A stretch of 64,000 nt of DNA, taken from Planococcus kocurii (GTDB taxonomy: Bacteria; Bacillota; Bacilli; Bacillales_A; Planococcaceae). The notes under the pieces were generated by a model. It saw only the letters and a list, made by a program, of their open reading frames with translations, was not told the origin of the DNA and did not search any database. Both the position numbers and the translations under genes were made by a program. The stretch lies in the NCBI RefSeq assembly GCF_001465835.2, contig NZ_CP013661.2, positions 744,001 through 808,000 on the forward strand. Reading direction: 5' to 3'. This document shows positions 31,775 to 40,810 of this stretch, one piece after another (positions within the stretch are counted from its first letter, which is position 1; each line of letters starts with the position of its first letter).

Positions 31775-31810
31775 AAAATCCCCTGAAGGAGACTCCTTTA
31801 GGGGATTTTT
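31775..31810 (+). terminator. terminator of the DUF1128 gene
   Basis: The stem AAATCCCCT/AGGGGATTT with inner GGAG/CTCC pairing is followed by TTT, immediately before array B. Confidence 0.85.
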
Positions 31811-31828
31811 GATTTGATGCTGTTAATG

Positions 31829-32363
31829 TGCCTGTCGGAGCAAAACGGTCGTTTCAGCTTTTCTTTTTGGCTAGCTTCAACGACCTGCTCCTCGGGTCAT
31901 AAGCCATCCCGACTATGCGCCTGTAAACATGTCGCTTCGCCGGTCTGTCTTATGCCTGTCGGAGCAAAACGGTCGTTTCAGCTTTTCTTTTTGGCTAGCT
32001 TCAACGACCTGCTCCTCGGGTCATAAGCCATCCCGACTATGCGCCTGTAAACATGTCGCTTCGCCGGTCTGTCTTATGCCTGTCGGAGCAAAACGGTCGT
32101 TTCAGCTTTTCTTTTTGGCTAGCTTCAACGACCTGCTCCTCGGGTCATAAGCCATCCCGACTATGCGCCTGTAAACATGCCGCTTCGCCGGTCTGTCTTA
32201 TGCCTGTCGGTGCAAAACGGTCGTTTCAGCTTTTCTTTTTGGCTAGCTTCAACGACCTGCTCCTCGGGTCATAAGCCATCCCGACTATGCGCCTGTAAAC
32301 ATGTCGCTTCGCCGGTCTGTCTTATGCCTGTCGGAGCAAAACGGTCGTTTCAGCTTTTCTTTT
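31829..32363. repeat. tandem array B: four 124-bp structured repeats plus partial ends
   Basis: The block CTTTTCTTTTTGGC recurs at 31858, 31982, 32106 and 32230, and a last CTTTTCTTTTC at 32354: an exact 124-base period. A partial unit precedes the first copy (31829-31857). The layout equals that of array A, with the shared core CCTCGGGTCATAAG and CTTATGCC-GTCG. The outer stem is AACGACC/GGTCGTT and the second stem TGCTCC/GGAGCA, both different in sequence from array A but still paired. The last copy runs into the final codons of the methyltransferase gene. Identical 73-residue frames here are repeat artefacts. Confidence 0.95.
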
Positions 32364-33336
32364 CATAATGTACGACATACCAGCCGCCTTCTTTTATGAC
32401 AGTTTGGATGCTGAGTAGTTCGAGTCCTGCTTGTTCTCCCCATTCAGCTAGTTCTTCGCGTTCAGGCAACCGGTATAGGTTGTCGAATGATGAGAAAAAG
32501 CTATTAAAGACATTGGCAAAAGGTGGACTGTCACTACCTCCGGCAATAGGTGTAATGATGGATAACATGCCTTCTTCTCTAACCCAGCTAGCCAATTCGT
32601 TGAAAAGTTCTTGACGTTTTTCAAGGTCGATATAGTGAATGACGTTGTTCATCATGACCATGTCTTGTGGGTTGTCAGGTTTGTATTTCCAAAGATCTGC
32701 TTGTTCGATTGTAATGTTTTTGTTTTTTTCCGTTAGTTTCTTCGCAACTTCTATTACTGAAGGGCTGATTTCAATGCCTGTGAAATGTGTATTGGGGAAG
32801 CGTTCAGCTAACTTTTTGATGTAGCCACCTTCGCCGCAGCCAATATCTAATACTGAATCCGCATGTGTTTCTTTTAAGCGTCTAGCTATTTTAGGTAAGG
32901 CCAATACTTCTAACAAACGACTTGTTTCTGCTACTGTCGACGCATGTTTTTCTTCATCGTAATGAAGACGCTCTTGGTTACGCATCATGTCTGGATAACT
33001 TAAAAGTGTTGGAATGTGCAATTCCATCATTTCTTTCAGTAGCACACCTGAAGAATTATTGCCCTTTGGTTTTGGCAATTTCCAGGCATTCCACGTTTTG
33101 TAGCGATTTCTTTCCATCTCTTTTAAATGACCGATAGAAACCCCAATACTCACCCACTGCGTTAAAAGATCTTCATCAAGTTGCAACGCATCTGACACGT
33201 CAAATTTTGTCATGGGTCGATCAAACGCTTTAAACAAATCTAGCTCATAGCCAACATATGCGTGCCAGCTATACAAAAAAGGTTCGTTCCGTTTCATATA
33301 CATCCTTGCCTTAAACATCTTCATTACATCAATCAT
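32350..33336 (-). CDS. class I SAM-dependent methyltransferase with winged-helix N-terminus
   Basis: A 328-residue protein. The N-terminal 115 residues look like an O-methyltransferase dimerisation winged helix (MTKFDVSDALQLDEDLLTQW). The Rossmann methyltransferase has motif I VLDIGCGEGGYIKKL (about 160), the acidic residue in HFTGIEISPSVI, and ADLWKY and NNVIHYI. GGAGG lies 7 bases from the ATG, which overlaps the stop of the upstream oxygenase gene (ATGA). Coupling to an FAD hydroxylase suggests that it methylates an oxygenated product; the substrate is unknown. The last codons (EKKS) are encoded by the edge of repeat array B. Confidence 0.85.
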   Translation of the reverse strand: MIDVMKMFKARMYMKRNEPFLYSWHAYVGYELDLFKAFDRPMTKFDVSDALQLDEDLLTQWVSIGVSIGHLKEMERNRYKTWNAWKLPKPKGNNSSGVLLKEMMELHIPTLLSYPDMMRNQERLHYDEEKHASTVAETSRLLEVLALPKIARRLKETHADSVLDIGCGEGGYIKKLAERFPNTHFTGIEISPSVIEVAKKLTEKNKNITIEQADLWKYKPDNPQDMVMMNNVIHYIDLEKRQELFNELASWVREEGMLSIITPIAGGSDSPPFANVFNSFFSSFDNLYRLPEREELAEWGEQAGLELLSIQTVIKEGGWYVVHYEKKS

Positions 33337-34640
33337 GTGAGTCCCTCCGTTTTCCATGGATAATCTTCTTCCGGTGTATAATACCTTAATTCTTTCGTAT
33401 CTTTAGCTAAGTCTTTTATACGGACTGGCATAATGCCTCCTTGAATAAATCGGTCTCGAACGTTTTCTTTCCACATGCCTAGTCCTGAAACATTCAGCAT
33501 TTGTTTAAAATGAAGAATTGGATCTTCTTCCATTCGTTCAAATGTTCGCTGACGTAAGTAACTCACCGGTTTAAATGGAAACGAATAAGCCAGTGCGGCT
33601 AAATGACTTAGCTGGATAACATGGTCCGCCCGTTTATAGCGAACCTTTTCATACCATTTTAAATTAGTAAGATCGGTTTGTTGCCGTTCAAACATATCTG
33701 CCGTTAGTTCGCCGAGAACATCGGCATCTTGAATTGCCATGTTCATGCCTTCTCCTGCCATTGGATGAACCGCATGACTGGCATCTCCAATAATAGCCTT
33801 ATTGTCTTTTACATATGAATCAGCATGATACATTACAGGAATCATTAATTGTATTTTTTTCCAATCAAGCAATTGCTGTACATAGCCGTCTACTACAGGT
33901 GCTAAGTCTGTATAGAGTTTATGAAAATGACTAATTGGTTTTTCTTTTAATGCTTTGTAATCTCCAGGGGGTATTAAATAAACACTGCGAACCTGATCGT
34001 CCGGCAGTGGAAAAAGGCCCAAAAAGCGATTGTATGTAGAAATAATTTTACCATCTGTAAAATCTTCTGCACGTGGAAACGTCACTGTTAGAAAGTGGTG
34101 GTTGTAAGTAGTTTGTTTGACCTCAACTTCCATCGCTTTACGCGTAACCGATGAACGCCCTTCTGCTCCGAAGAAAAACTGTGCTTCTACTTCAAATTTT
34201 TCTGTCCCTTTTTGAAGCAAAGCTGTTCCCTCTCCATAGCCTTTACAAGCCACACCCTTTAAATAGTGGAAATTATCAAACGCACAAGCGGCTTTTAAAA
34301 TGACGGACTTTAATTCTTCATGATGCATCATATAAGCTGCATTGTACTTACCCGGCAGCACACTATAATCCATGAACGATTGATCTTTTACTTGCAAGGA
34401 ACTTGAAAGTTCCAGCATATCTAAAACTTTTATTTCATTTGAGCGATTGCATATTTGTTCGTACAGTCCAAGACTATCGAATATTTGCATACTTTTTGGC
34501 TGTAGCAGTTCTCCCTTATAAGTAGGTGCCTTAACAGCCATCCGTTCAGCGAGAACTACATTGACACCACGTTGCACCAATTTCAAAGCAAGCGTCAATC
34601 CTCCAATGCCCCCACCGCCAATGAATACATCTGCTTTCAT
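33333..34640 (-). CDS. FAD-dependent monooxygenase (UbiH/aromatic hydroxylase type)
   Basis: A 435-residue flavoprotein of the PHBH/UbiH class. The dinucleotide motif GGGGIGGLTLALKL is at residues 8-21. A weak DG motif follows mid-protein, and the FAD-ribityl motif is IIGDASHAVHPMAGEGMNMAIQ-type (about 275-296). The start at 34640 was chosen because AAGGGG is 9 bases upstream; the longer frame adds 22 residues. It is translationally coupled to the methyltransferase, so the two probably modify the same molecule in sequence. A quinone, polyketide or phenolic substrate is possible; none can be proved. Confidence 0.85.
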   Translation of the reverse strand: MKADVFIGGGGIGGLTLALKLVQRGVNVVLAERMAVKAPTYKGELLQPKSMQIFDSLGLYEQICNRSNEIKVLDMLELSSSLQVKDQSFMDYSVLPGKYNAAYMMHHEELKSVILKAACAFDNFHYLKGVACKGYGEGTALLQKGTEKFEVEAQFFFGAEGRSSVTRKAMEVEVKQTTYNHHFLTVTFPRAEDFTDGKIISTYNRFLGLFPLPDDQVRSVYLIPPGDYKALKEKPISHFHKLYTDLAPVVDGYVQQLLDWKKIQLMIPVMYHADSYVKDNKAIIGDASHAVHPMAGEGMNMAIQDADVLGELTADMFERQQTDLTNLKWYEKVRYKRADHVIQLSHLAALAYSFPFKPVSYLRQRTFERMEEDPILHFKQMLNVSGLGMWKENVRDRFIQGGIMPVRIKDLAKDTKELRYYTPEEDYPWKTEGLT

Positions 34641-34707
34641 CCGCATCATCCCCTTGTGGCTCTTTACCCTAAATTCAATGGAATGAAAACCCATTAAATG
34701 CTTCAAC

Positions 34708-34737
34708 TAAAAAAAGAAGCCCACGAATGGACTTCTC
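34708..34737 (-). terminator. terminator downstream of psuG
   Basis: On the minus strand AGAAGTCCA pairs with TGGGCTTCT (one G-T pair) and is followed by seven Ts. Confidence 0.75.
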
Positions 34738-34751
34738 TACACAAGCTATTT

Positions 34752-35663
34752 TTAAAGTTTATTGTAAGCTACAGCAAGTTCTGCTCCAACTTTTGCATTA
34801 TGCTTCACTAATTCGATATTAGCGACCAAGCTTTTTCCTTCAGTCAATTCTTTCACTTTACCTAGAAGGAAAGGAGTTACTTCTTTACCAGAAATGCCGT
34901 TGTCATTTGCTTCAGCCATTGCCTGTGCAATGATGCCGTTAATGAATGACTCTTCTAGAGCATGTTCTGCTGGAATTGGGTTGGCAATAACTGCTCCGCC
35001 TTTGATTCCTAAATCCCATTTCGCTTTTAAGACTTGTGCAAGTTCTGCTGCATCGTCACTGCGGAACGTTAAGTCAAATCCGCTTGAACGCGTGTAAAAT
35101 GCCGGCATTACATTTGTCTGATAGCCGATAACTGGAACGCCTTTTGTTTCAAGGTACTCCATTGTTAAGCCGATATCCAAAATCGATTTTGCACCTGCAC
35201 ACACAACAGCTACTCCCGTATTGGATAACTCTTCAAGATCAGCTGAAACATCCATCGTCGTCTCAGCGCCTCTATGCACCCCGCCTATGCCGCCTGTTGC
35301 GAAAACACGAATGCCCGCAAGTTCTGCACAAATCATCGTCGCAGCCACCGTTGTAGCACCGATTTTTTTTGTAGCGATTAATTGGCCGATATCTCTTCTT
35401 GAAACTTTAGCAACACCAGGTGTATTGCCGAGCAATTCAAGCTCTTCTTCGGATAAACCAATTTTAATCTTGCCATCCATAATGGCAATGGTTGCTGGAA
35501 CTGCTCCATTGTCACGGATAATTTGCTCGACCATACGAGCCGTTTCGACATTCTGTGGATAAGGCATACCGTGTGAGATAATCGTCGATTCAAGTGCTAC
35601 GATCGGTTTTTTGCCCTCTAGTGCCTGCTGTACTTCAGTTGAATAAGATATCATGTTTGTCAT
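34752..35663 (-). CDS. psuG: pseudouridine-5'-phosphate glycosidase
   Basis: A 303-residue enzyme splitting pseudouridine-5'-phosphate to uracil and ribose-5-phosphate. Family motifs are [17 protein letters not shown] (about 22-38, with catalytic Glu), [22 protein letters not shown] (about 121-142), [11 protein letters not shown] (about 153) with the active-site Lys, and [11 protein letters not shown] near 230. GGAGG is 7 bases from the ATG. Its start overlaps the stop of the kinase gene by 4 bases, so kinase and glycosidase are coupled as in E. coli psuK-psuG. Confidence 0.95.
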   Translation of the reverse strand: MTNMISYSTEVQQALEGKKPIVALESTIISHGMPYPQNVETARMVEQIIRDNGAVPATIAIMDGKIKIGLSEEELELLGNTPGVAKVSRRDIGQLIATKKIGATTVAATMICAELAGIRVFATGGIGGVHRGAETTMDVSADLEELSNTGVAVVCAGAKSILDIGLTMEYLETKGVPVIGYQTNVMPAFYTRSSGFDLTFRSDDAAELAQVLKAKWDLGIKGGAVIANPIPAEHALEESFINGIIAQAMAEANDNGISGKEVTPFLLGKVKELTEGKSLVANIELVKHNAKVGAELAVAYNKL

Positions 35664-36754
35664 TGTAATTCCTCCAGTTCTTTTTGTAGTTGTACTGCCG
35701 TCAATTCGTGCCGTACTGTGTCGTTACTTGCTAGCGTTTTTGCTGCATTCATCATACCTGTACGGATAATTGTTTCGAATTCTTGATCCTCCATGACACT
35801 GTGGACAATGGCACTTGAAAATGCATCGCCAGCCCCTGTTACATCGGTAACTTGATCGACTTGCATAGAAGGATAATAACGAATGCCGGTAGAATTCCCA
35901 GCCATTGCTCCTTCTTTTCCTGCTGTAATAACTACAGCTTCCGCTCCTCGATTTACTAATTGTTGAACTGCTTGTTGCCAGTCATCTAGTGAATCGATGG
36001 ACACTTGCAAATATTTACTTGCTTCGTCACGGTTTAAGATTAGCCAACTGATTCCAGTCAAATCTTCACTTAACCGATCCATTTTTGGAGCAGATACGGG
36101 AATGACCGCCAGCGGGATTTTATTGGCAGAAGCTAACTGTCTTACATATTCAACAGTTTCCAGAGGACAATTTAAATCGATGACGAGAAAAGCAGCTGAT
36201 AATAGCGTACTGTCATTTTTAGAAATATACTCCGGTGTCAGAAAATCGTAAATTTTCATATCAGCCATCGCCAACAGCATTTCACCATCGGGTTCTAAAA
36301 TGGCTGTGTATGTTCCCGTCGAAAATCCTTCGACAGCTTTGGTTAGTTCAGTCGACATAAATGAGTTTGACGCTGACTCGATTAACTTCCATTCTGAATC
36401 ATTGCCTACAATGGACAAGAGTTTAACAGAATGACCGAGTCTTCCTAGATTCTCGGCTACATTTCTTGCCACTCCACCAACACTACCGGATACTGATGCA
36501 GGATTTGACGTTCCCATCTGCGCTCGATGTTGAATCAGAAATTTTCTGTCGACATTGGCACCACCGATGCAGATCACCGTTTTTTCTTCTGGCAACACAT
36601 AAGCACGTCCTAAAATCTTTCCTTGTTTCATTAAGTTCGAAATAAAGTTGGCAAGCGACGGTCTAGACATATTCAAGTGTTCTGCCATCTCCTGCTGTGA
36701 CAAATAAGGGTTTCGCCGGATCAATTCCAACACTTCTACTTCTTTTTGATTCAT
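35660..36754 (-). CDS. psuK: PfkB-family pseudouridine kinase with N-terminal winged helix
   Basis: A 364-residue protein: an N-terminal winged helix-turn-helix (about 4-55, [23 protein letters not shown]) fused to a PfkB sugar/nucleoside kinase. The kinase shows GGANVDRK (about 67), [17 protein letters not shown] (about 90) and the catalytic [13 protein letters not shown] (about 305-317, with Asp). The partner psuG implies pseudouridine as the substrate. The added DNA-binding domain suggests that it also regulates its own operon; this fusion is found in other Firmicutes PfkB proteins. GGAGG precedes the ATG. Confidence 0.88.
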   Translation of the reverse strand: MNQKEVEVLELIRRNPYLSQQEMAEHLNMSRPSLANFISNLMKQGKILGRAYVLPEEKTVICIGGANVDRKFLIQHRAQMGTSNPASVSGSVGGVARNVAENLGRLGHSVKLLSIVGNDSEWKLIESASNSFMSTELTKAVEGFSTGTYTAILEPDGEMLLAMADMKIYDFLTPEYISKNDSTLLSAAFLVIDLNCPLETVEYVRQLASANKIPLAVIPVSAPKMDRLSEDLTGISWLILNRDEASKYLQVSIDSLDDWQQAVQQLVNRGAEAVVITAGKEGAMAGNSTGIRYYPSMQVDQVTDVTGAGDAFSSAIVHSVMEDQEFETIIRTGMMNAAKTLASNDTVRHELTAVQLQKELEELQ

Positions 36755-36848
36755 CGTAACACCTCCAACTTAAACATTTGTTTAAATCATAAACTTTTAT
36801 AACTAAAATAGCAAGTAAAAATAGTAATTCGAATATCGTTATAAATTG

Positions 36849-36878
36849 TTGCAGGTAGTAACTGAAAATTGCTACTAT
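36849..36878 (+). promoter_or_regulatory. probable promoter of the M29 aminopeptidase gene
   Basis: TTGCAG (36849-36854) and TACTAT (36873-36878) are spaced by 18 bases, about 25 bases upstream of the proposed TTG start. Confidence 0.45.
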
Positions 36879-36903
36879 AGATAGGATGAGAGGAGAGATT
36901 TAT

Positions 36904-38136
36904 TTGACATCATTTAATGAAAAGTTATCTCGCTATGCTGAACTGGCTATAAAAGTGGGAGTAAATATCCAACCTGGTCAACAACTTTATATTGCTGCAA
37001 CCATTGATTCGGCACCATTCGTTCGTTTACTTACAGAAAAAGCATATCAAACAGGGGCTAAACAAGTCTATATTGATTGGGCTGACGATACCGTTACACG
37101 GCTGCGCTTTGAATTAGCGCCAGAAGAGGCGTTTACTGAATTTCCTGCCTGGAAAGTACAAGAGCGTGAACAATTAGCAGAGCAAGGTGCTGCATTTATT
37201 AGCATCGTGTCACAGAGCCCGGATCTATTGACGGGAATTGATGCGACACGTATTGCAGCTTCACAAAAAGCTACAGGTCAAGCATTGAGTAAATATCGGC
37301 AGTATGTCCAATCAGACAAAATTAGTTGGACAGTTCTTGCAGCACCTTCCCAAAAATGGGCAGCTAAAGTATTTCCAGACGCACCAGCAAATCAGCAAGT
37401 TGACATGCTATGGGATGCCATTTTCAAAGCTGTACGTGTAGACTTAGATCAACCAATTGAAGCATGGGCTGAGCATGATCGCTTATTGCATACCAAAGTC
37501 GATTATTTGAACGACAAAAAATATGCGAAACTTCATTACACATCACCGAAAACAGATTTGGAAGTTGCTCTTCCAGCAGGACATCTTTGGTGTGGTGCAG
37601 GTTCAGTTAACGAAAAAGGCGATACGTTCATGGCAAATATGCCAACTGAAGAAGTATTCACCGTTCCTCATAAAACGGGTGTAAACGGCTATGTTTCGAG
37701 CACAAAACCACTGAGCTATGGCGGCAATATTATTGATGACTTTAAAGTAACGTTTAAAGATGGGAAAATCATCGACGTGACTGCAGCACAAGGAGAAGAA
37801 GTCTTGAAACAATTAGTTGCTACTGATGAAGGTTCACACTTCCTTGGTGAAGTGGCGCTGGTTCCTCATCAGTCACCGATTTCTGATTCGAATATTCTTT
37901 TCTATAACACATTGTTTGATGAAAATGCTTCAAACCATTTCGCTATCGGAAGTGCTTATGCATTCTGCCTTGAAGGTGGGAAAACCATGTCACCAGAAGA
38001 TTTGTTGAAAAACGGCTTGAATCAAAGCATCACACATGTTGATTTTATGGTTGGGTCTTCTGAAATGAATATTGATGGGATCTTGGAAGATGGTTCCCGT
38101 GAGCCGATTTTCCGCAACGGCAATTGGGCATTTTAA
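36904..38136 (+). CDS. M29 family aminopeptidase (AmpS/PepS type), copy 1
   Basis: A 410-residue metallo-aminopeptidase of the thermophilic leucyl aminopeptidase family (M29), active on N-terminal residues in the cytoplasm. The metal-ligand regions are MPTEEVFTVPHK (about 240-252), FLGEVALVPHQSPIS (about 310-325), FDENASNHFAIGSAY and VDFMVGSSEMNIDG (about 375-390). A TTG start at 36904 is proposed because AGGAG is 8 bases upstream and the product then aligns with the paralogue at 48896-50125, about two thirds identical by eye. The upstream ATG overlaps the RBS. Confidence 0.93.
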   Translation: MTSFNEKLSRYAELAIKVGVNIQPGQQLYIAATIDSAPFVRLLTEKAYQTGAKQVYIDWADDTVTRLRFELAPEEAFTEFPAWKVQEREQLAEQGAAFISIVSQSPDLLTGIDATRIAASQKATGQALSKYRQYVQSDKISWTVLAAPSQKWAAKVFPDAPANQQVDMLWDAIFKAVRVDLDQPIEAWAEHDRLLHTKVDYLNDKKYAKLHYTSPKTDLEVALPAGHLWCGAGSVNEKGDTFMANMPTEEVFTVPHKTGVNGYVSSTKPLSYGGNIIDDFKVTFKDGKIIDVTAAQGEEVLKQLVATDEGSHFLGEVALVPHQSPISDSNILFYNTLFDENASNHFAIGSAYAFCLEGGKTMSPEDLLKNGLNQSITHVDFMVGSSEMNIDGILEDGSREPIFRNGNWAF

Positions 38137-38221
38137 GTATCGATAATTCGACACTTATTTTTTGCTTCGATATCGGGTATACTTAATATTGATAATTACA
38201 GTTTAGAGAGGAGTTATCATT

Positions 38222-38362
38222 ATGTTTTACGATCTTACCGTAGTACTTGGCTTTATGGCCGTAATCTTCATGTTTTTCTTTACGCTTCTTCACTTTCTTG
38301 GGAAAGAGCTCCACACGCACGACGCAGAACATGTAGATCCTATTCCTGAAAAAAAATACTAA
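38222..38362 (+). CDS. small membrane protein, 46 residues
   Basis: This frame encodes MFYDLTVVLGFMAVIFMFFF then a short HFLGKELHTHDAEH tail ending PIPEKKY. There is one hydrophobic helix (about 5-25) and a His/Asp/Glu-rich C-terminal tail that could bind metal or stay in the cytoplasm. GAGGAG lies 8 bases before the ATG, and a terminator follows the stop, so it looks like a real single-gene transcript. I do not recognise the family. It sits between the aminopeptidase and mreBH genes. Confidence 0.7.
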   Translation: MFYDLTVVLGFMAVIFMFFFTLLHFLGKELHTHDAEHVDPIPEKKY

Positions 38363-38365
38363 GCG

Positions 38366-38401
38366 ATAAAAGCCGGTTTCTTCATTGAAGCCGGTTTTTA
38401 T
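38366..38401 (+). terminator. terminator of the small membrane protein gene
   Basis: The stem AAAGCCGG-TTTC/GAAGCCGGTTTT is followed by TTTATG, four bases after the stop. Confidence 0.75.
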
Positions 38402-38620
38402 GTTTGTTACTATATCTCTTGTTCTATACGAGCAGAAGGTTTTAATAAAATACCTGTTACCAGATCATTAAGTAGTCTAGCCACTCAGTCTACTCTGTAT
38501 GAAAACAACTGTATTTTTCCCTTCCGCTACGTTTTAGGTTCCTTCGACACTTTCACTTAGTCTTCTATAATGGTAAAATCTGTACTAGTTAGCGTCTTTA
38601 TTTATAGGAGGAATTCACGT

Positions 38621-39628
38621 ATGTTTTCTGCAACAGCTATTGGGATTGATTTAGGAACTGCAAATATATTAGTGTATACAAAAGAAAAAGGCATCATCAT
38701 AAATGAACCTTCTGTAGTCGCATTGGATGCGAAAACTCGGAACATCTTAGCGGTTGGTAATGAGGCGAAAGCCATGCTTGGCAAAGCTCCTGACTCTATT
38801 GATGTGATTCGCCCTTTAAAAGACGGCGTTATCGCAGATTTTGATGTAACAAGAGAACTTTTAACAATTATTATGCAAAGAGCTGCTAAGCAATTAGGCA
38901 GCGCTTTTCGTAAGCCTAACGTTATGGTCTGCACACCTTCTGGAGCTACCACGGTCGAACGCCGCGCTATTCACGATGCAGTGAAACAAGGCGGTGCTAA
39001 GACCGTTCACTTAATCGAAGAAACTGTCGCAGCAGCTATTGGTGCGGATTTACCAATTAGTGAGCCGGTTGCAAGCGTTATTGTAGACATTGGTGGCGGC
39101 ACAACAGAGGTTGGCATCATTTCTTTTGGTGGTGTGGTTTCTTCAAATACAGTAAAAGTGGCAGGCGATCGCATGGATGAAGATATCATTCATTATGTCC
39201 GCAAAAAGTACAATGTCTTAATCGGCGAACAGACTGCTGAAAATATCAAAAAAGAAATTGGCTATGCACCTGTTCCACATGAAGCTGAATACATGGATAT
39301 AAGGGGCCGCGATATCTTAACCGGATTGCCGAAAACCATCAACTTAAGTTCTCACGAAACACAAGAAGCGCTAAAAGAATCGCTATCTGCCATTTTAGAA
39401 TGCATCCGTGCGACCTTGGAAAATTGTCCTGCTGAATTATCAGGCGATATGGTTGACCAAGGTGTCGTTATTTCTGGAGGTGGTGCATTGCTAAAAGGCA
39501 TGCAAGAATGGTTATCAAAAGAAATTTCGGTACCTGTTCATATCGCGCCACACCCTCTTGAGTCTGTCGCTATTGGCACAGGCCTATCACTTGGCATGAT
39601 TAAACAACTCGAAAAAATGTCACGTTGA
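38621..39628 (+). CDS. mreBH: rod-shape-determining actin homologue, MreBH/MreB family
   Basis: A 335-residue bacterial actin that positions the cell-wall elongation machinery. Nucleotide-binding motifs are [12 protein letters not shown] (phosphate 1, about 7-18), [13 protein letters not shown]-type phosphate 2 (about 158) and SGGGALLKG adenosine motif (about 290). MreB signatures such as [18 protein letters not shown] and [11 protein letters not shown] are present. Length 335 equals B. subtilis MreBH, and the gene is solitary (no mreCD next to it), favouring MreBH over the mreBCD copy. AGGAGG is 9 bases from the chosen ATG. Mbl is the alternative. Confidence 0.88.
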   Translation: MFSATAIGIDLGTANILVYTKEKGIIINEPSVVALDAKTRNILAVGNEAKAMLGKAPDSIDVIRPLKDGVIADFDVTRELLTIIMQRAAKQLGSAFRKPNVMVCTPSGATTVERRAIHDAVKQGGAKTVHLIEETVAAAIGADLPISEPVASVIVDIGGGTTEVGIISFGGVVSSNTVKVAGDRMDEDIIHYVRKKYNVLIGEQTAENIKKEIGYAPVPHEAEYMDIRGRDILTGLPKTINLSSHETQEALKESLSAILECIRATLENCPAELSGDMVDQGVVISGGGALLKGMQEWLSKEISVPVHIAPHPLESVAIGTGLSLGMIKQLEKMSR

Positions 39629-39644
39629 TCAGTAAAAACTAGGA

Positions 39645-39695
39645 GGCTGTCCCCAAAAGTCATAAAAAAAGACTTTTGGGGACAGCCCCTTTTTT
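39645..39695. terminator. perfect 17-bp hairpin after mreBH, IS1182-like terminal repeat pair
   Basis: Positions 39645-39661 (starting GGCTGTCCCC) pair perfectly with 39671-39687, followed by CCTTTTTTT. It can terminate mreBH. The arm sequence resembles the terminal inverted repeat of IS1182-family elements, and a degenerate copy occurs at 40044-40062, so it probably derives from a mobile element. Confidence 0.7.
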
Positions 39696-39709
39696 TATTT
39701 GTGAGAAAA

Positions 39710-39770
39710 GGCTGATGTCCATTTCGACAGACGCTTTCCGCGGGAGTCGCTGTCTCCATTCCCATCAGCC
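39710..39770. repeat. palindromic element with CGCTTTCCGCGG core
   Basis: Outer arms GGCTGATG/CATCAGCC enclose an inner GACAG/CTGTC stem and a core CGCTTTCCGCGGGAG. The core resembles a short dispersed repeat that I recall from Bacillales chromosomes; copies outside this window could not be checked. Confidence 0.55.
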
Positions 39771-39859
39771 GTTCTGTAATGAAAAAATGATACAAAAAAT
39801 CATTTATTTCTGTAAAACGAAAGTTCCCACATCTTCATTACAGAAAAGACGATTTTTAT

Positions 39860-40060
39860 GTGAAATCTGGAGATGACTTTCCCGATAGTACGGAGAAAGT
39901 GTGTTCAGTCCTATCCAAGAGCAATCGGTCGTTCAGGCGATTCCTCTTCCTGGGCCTCGATAAAGTGCATACGACGTTCGGGATTGTGGCATGGACCTAT
40001 AATCTCCTAGAAAGTAGCGGGCATTCGGCAACTGCTTTCAAGGGACTTATGAGACAGCCC
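39860..40060 (+). pseudogene. transposase C-terminal fragment (IS1182 family)
   Basis: The frame encodes SNRSFRRFLFLGLDKVHTTF and then GIVAWTYNLLE. This closely resembles the C-terminus of IS1182-type DDE transposases (FRRFLLRGLEKV...LAHNLLK). The catalytic DDE core and start are absent, and no RBS is present. The frame runs on beyond the right terminal repeat only by chance. Confidence 0.6.
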
Positions 40061-40243
40061 CCTGGTTTTCTTCGGTTCGAGAACCTGTTTTCTAAATTTT
40101 TTATAAAAGACAAGCCGTTAACAAAAAAAGAAAGTTAATAGATGACTTTTTTCCTGATTTTTTGCATTATGTCAGTTTCAATTCGTATTTTTCAGACATT
40201 AGGATTAAACTTAATAAGTATCAGTCGATAAGGGGGAACTATA

Positions 40244-40810
40244 ATGGCTTTATTAGACCAAATCTTAGAGTACAACGAAGTGTTCGTAAAGGAAAAGCGT
40301 TACGAGGAATTTATAACGACTAAATTTCCGGATAAAAAATTCGTCATTTTAACATGTATGGATACACGACTTTTAGAAATGCTACCGAAAGCGATGAATT
40401 TCAAAAATGGGGATGCGAAAATTGTTAAAAGTGCCGGAGCTGTCATCAACCACCCATTTGGTGGTATTATGCGCAGCCTACTTGTAGCTGTATACGAACT
40501 GAATGCAGATGAAATTTATATTGTTGGCCATCATGACTGCGGCATGTCTGCTATAGATCCTGATGTAATCCTTGATAAAATGAAAAAACGAGGAATAGAT
40601 GAAAAGACCATTGAGATGATGAAGTATTCAGGAGTCAATTTAGAAGGTTGGCTTGGTGGATTTGACGACGTAGCAGAAAGTGTCGCTCATAGTGTCGACA
40701 TGGTACGTCATCATCCCTTACTAGTCAATACAGTCCCAGTTCATGGCCTGGTTATTGATCCAACTACTGGAAAATTAGATGTTGTTGTTAATGGAAACGA
40801 AAACCGCTGA
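40244..40810 (+). CDS. beta-class carbonic anhydrase (YtiB type)
   Basis: A 188-residue beta-carbonic anhydrase interconverting CO2 and bicarbonate. Zinc ligands are Cys in LTCMDTRL (about residue 39, with the catalytic Asp-Arg dyad two and four residues on), and His and Cys in VGHHDCGMSA (about 96 and 99). The N-terminal ILEYNEVFV and C-terminal PVHGLVIDPTTGKL are typical of the plant-like/YtiB subgroup. GGGGGAAC precedes the ATG, and a strong hairpin follows the stop. It supplies bicarbonate for carboxylases. Confidence 0.93.
   Translation: MALLDQILEYNEVFVKEKRYEEFITTKFPDKKFVILTCMDTRLLEMLPKAMNFKNGDAKIVKSAGAVINHPFGGIMRSLLVAVYELNADEIYIVGHHDCGMSAIDPDVILDKMKKRGIDEKTIEMMKYSGVNLEGWLGGFDDVAESVAHSVDMVRHHPLLVNTVPVHGLVIDPTTGKLDVVVNGNENR

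Larger units (their letters stand above)
39645..40062 (+). mobile_element. IS1182-like element remnant
   Basis: This region carries terminal-repeat-like sequence at its left (39645 onward) and right (GACTTATGAGACAGCCCC, 40044-40062) ends. Between them is a decayed transposase 3' part (see 39860-40060). Most of the usual 1.4-1.7 kb element is missing, so it cannot transpose by itself. It explains the gene-free 39629-40243 stretch between mreBH and the carbonic anhydrase gene. Confidence 0.6.

Noticed and set aside
19960-32363. CRISPR array
   Set aside because: The tandem units are 121/124 bases without unique spacers, and there are no cas genes nearby.
31814-32368. Four near-identical 73-codon frames in array B
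   Set aside because: The 124-base period is not a multiple of three; each frame runs from one copy into the next and is an artefact of the tandem repeat.
39676-39876. A 66-codon frame downstream of mreBH
   Set aside because: It spans the inverted repeats and palindrome; no RBS and no protein-like pattern.
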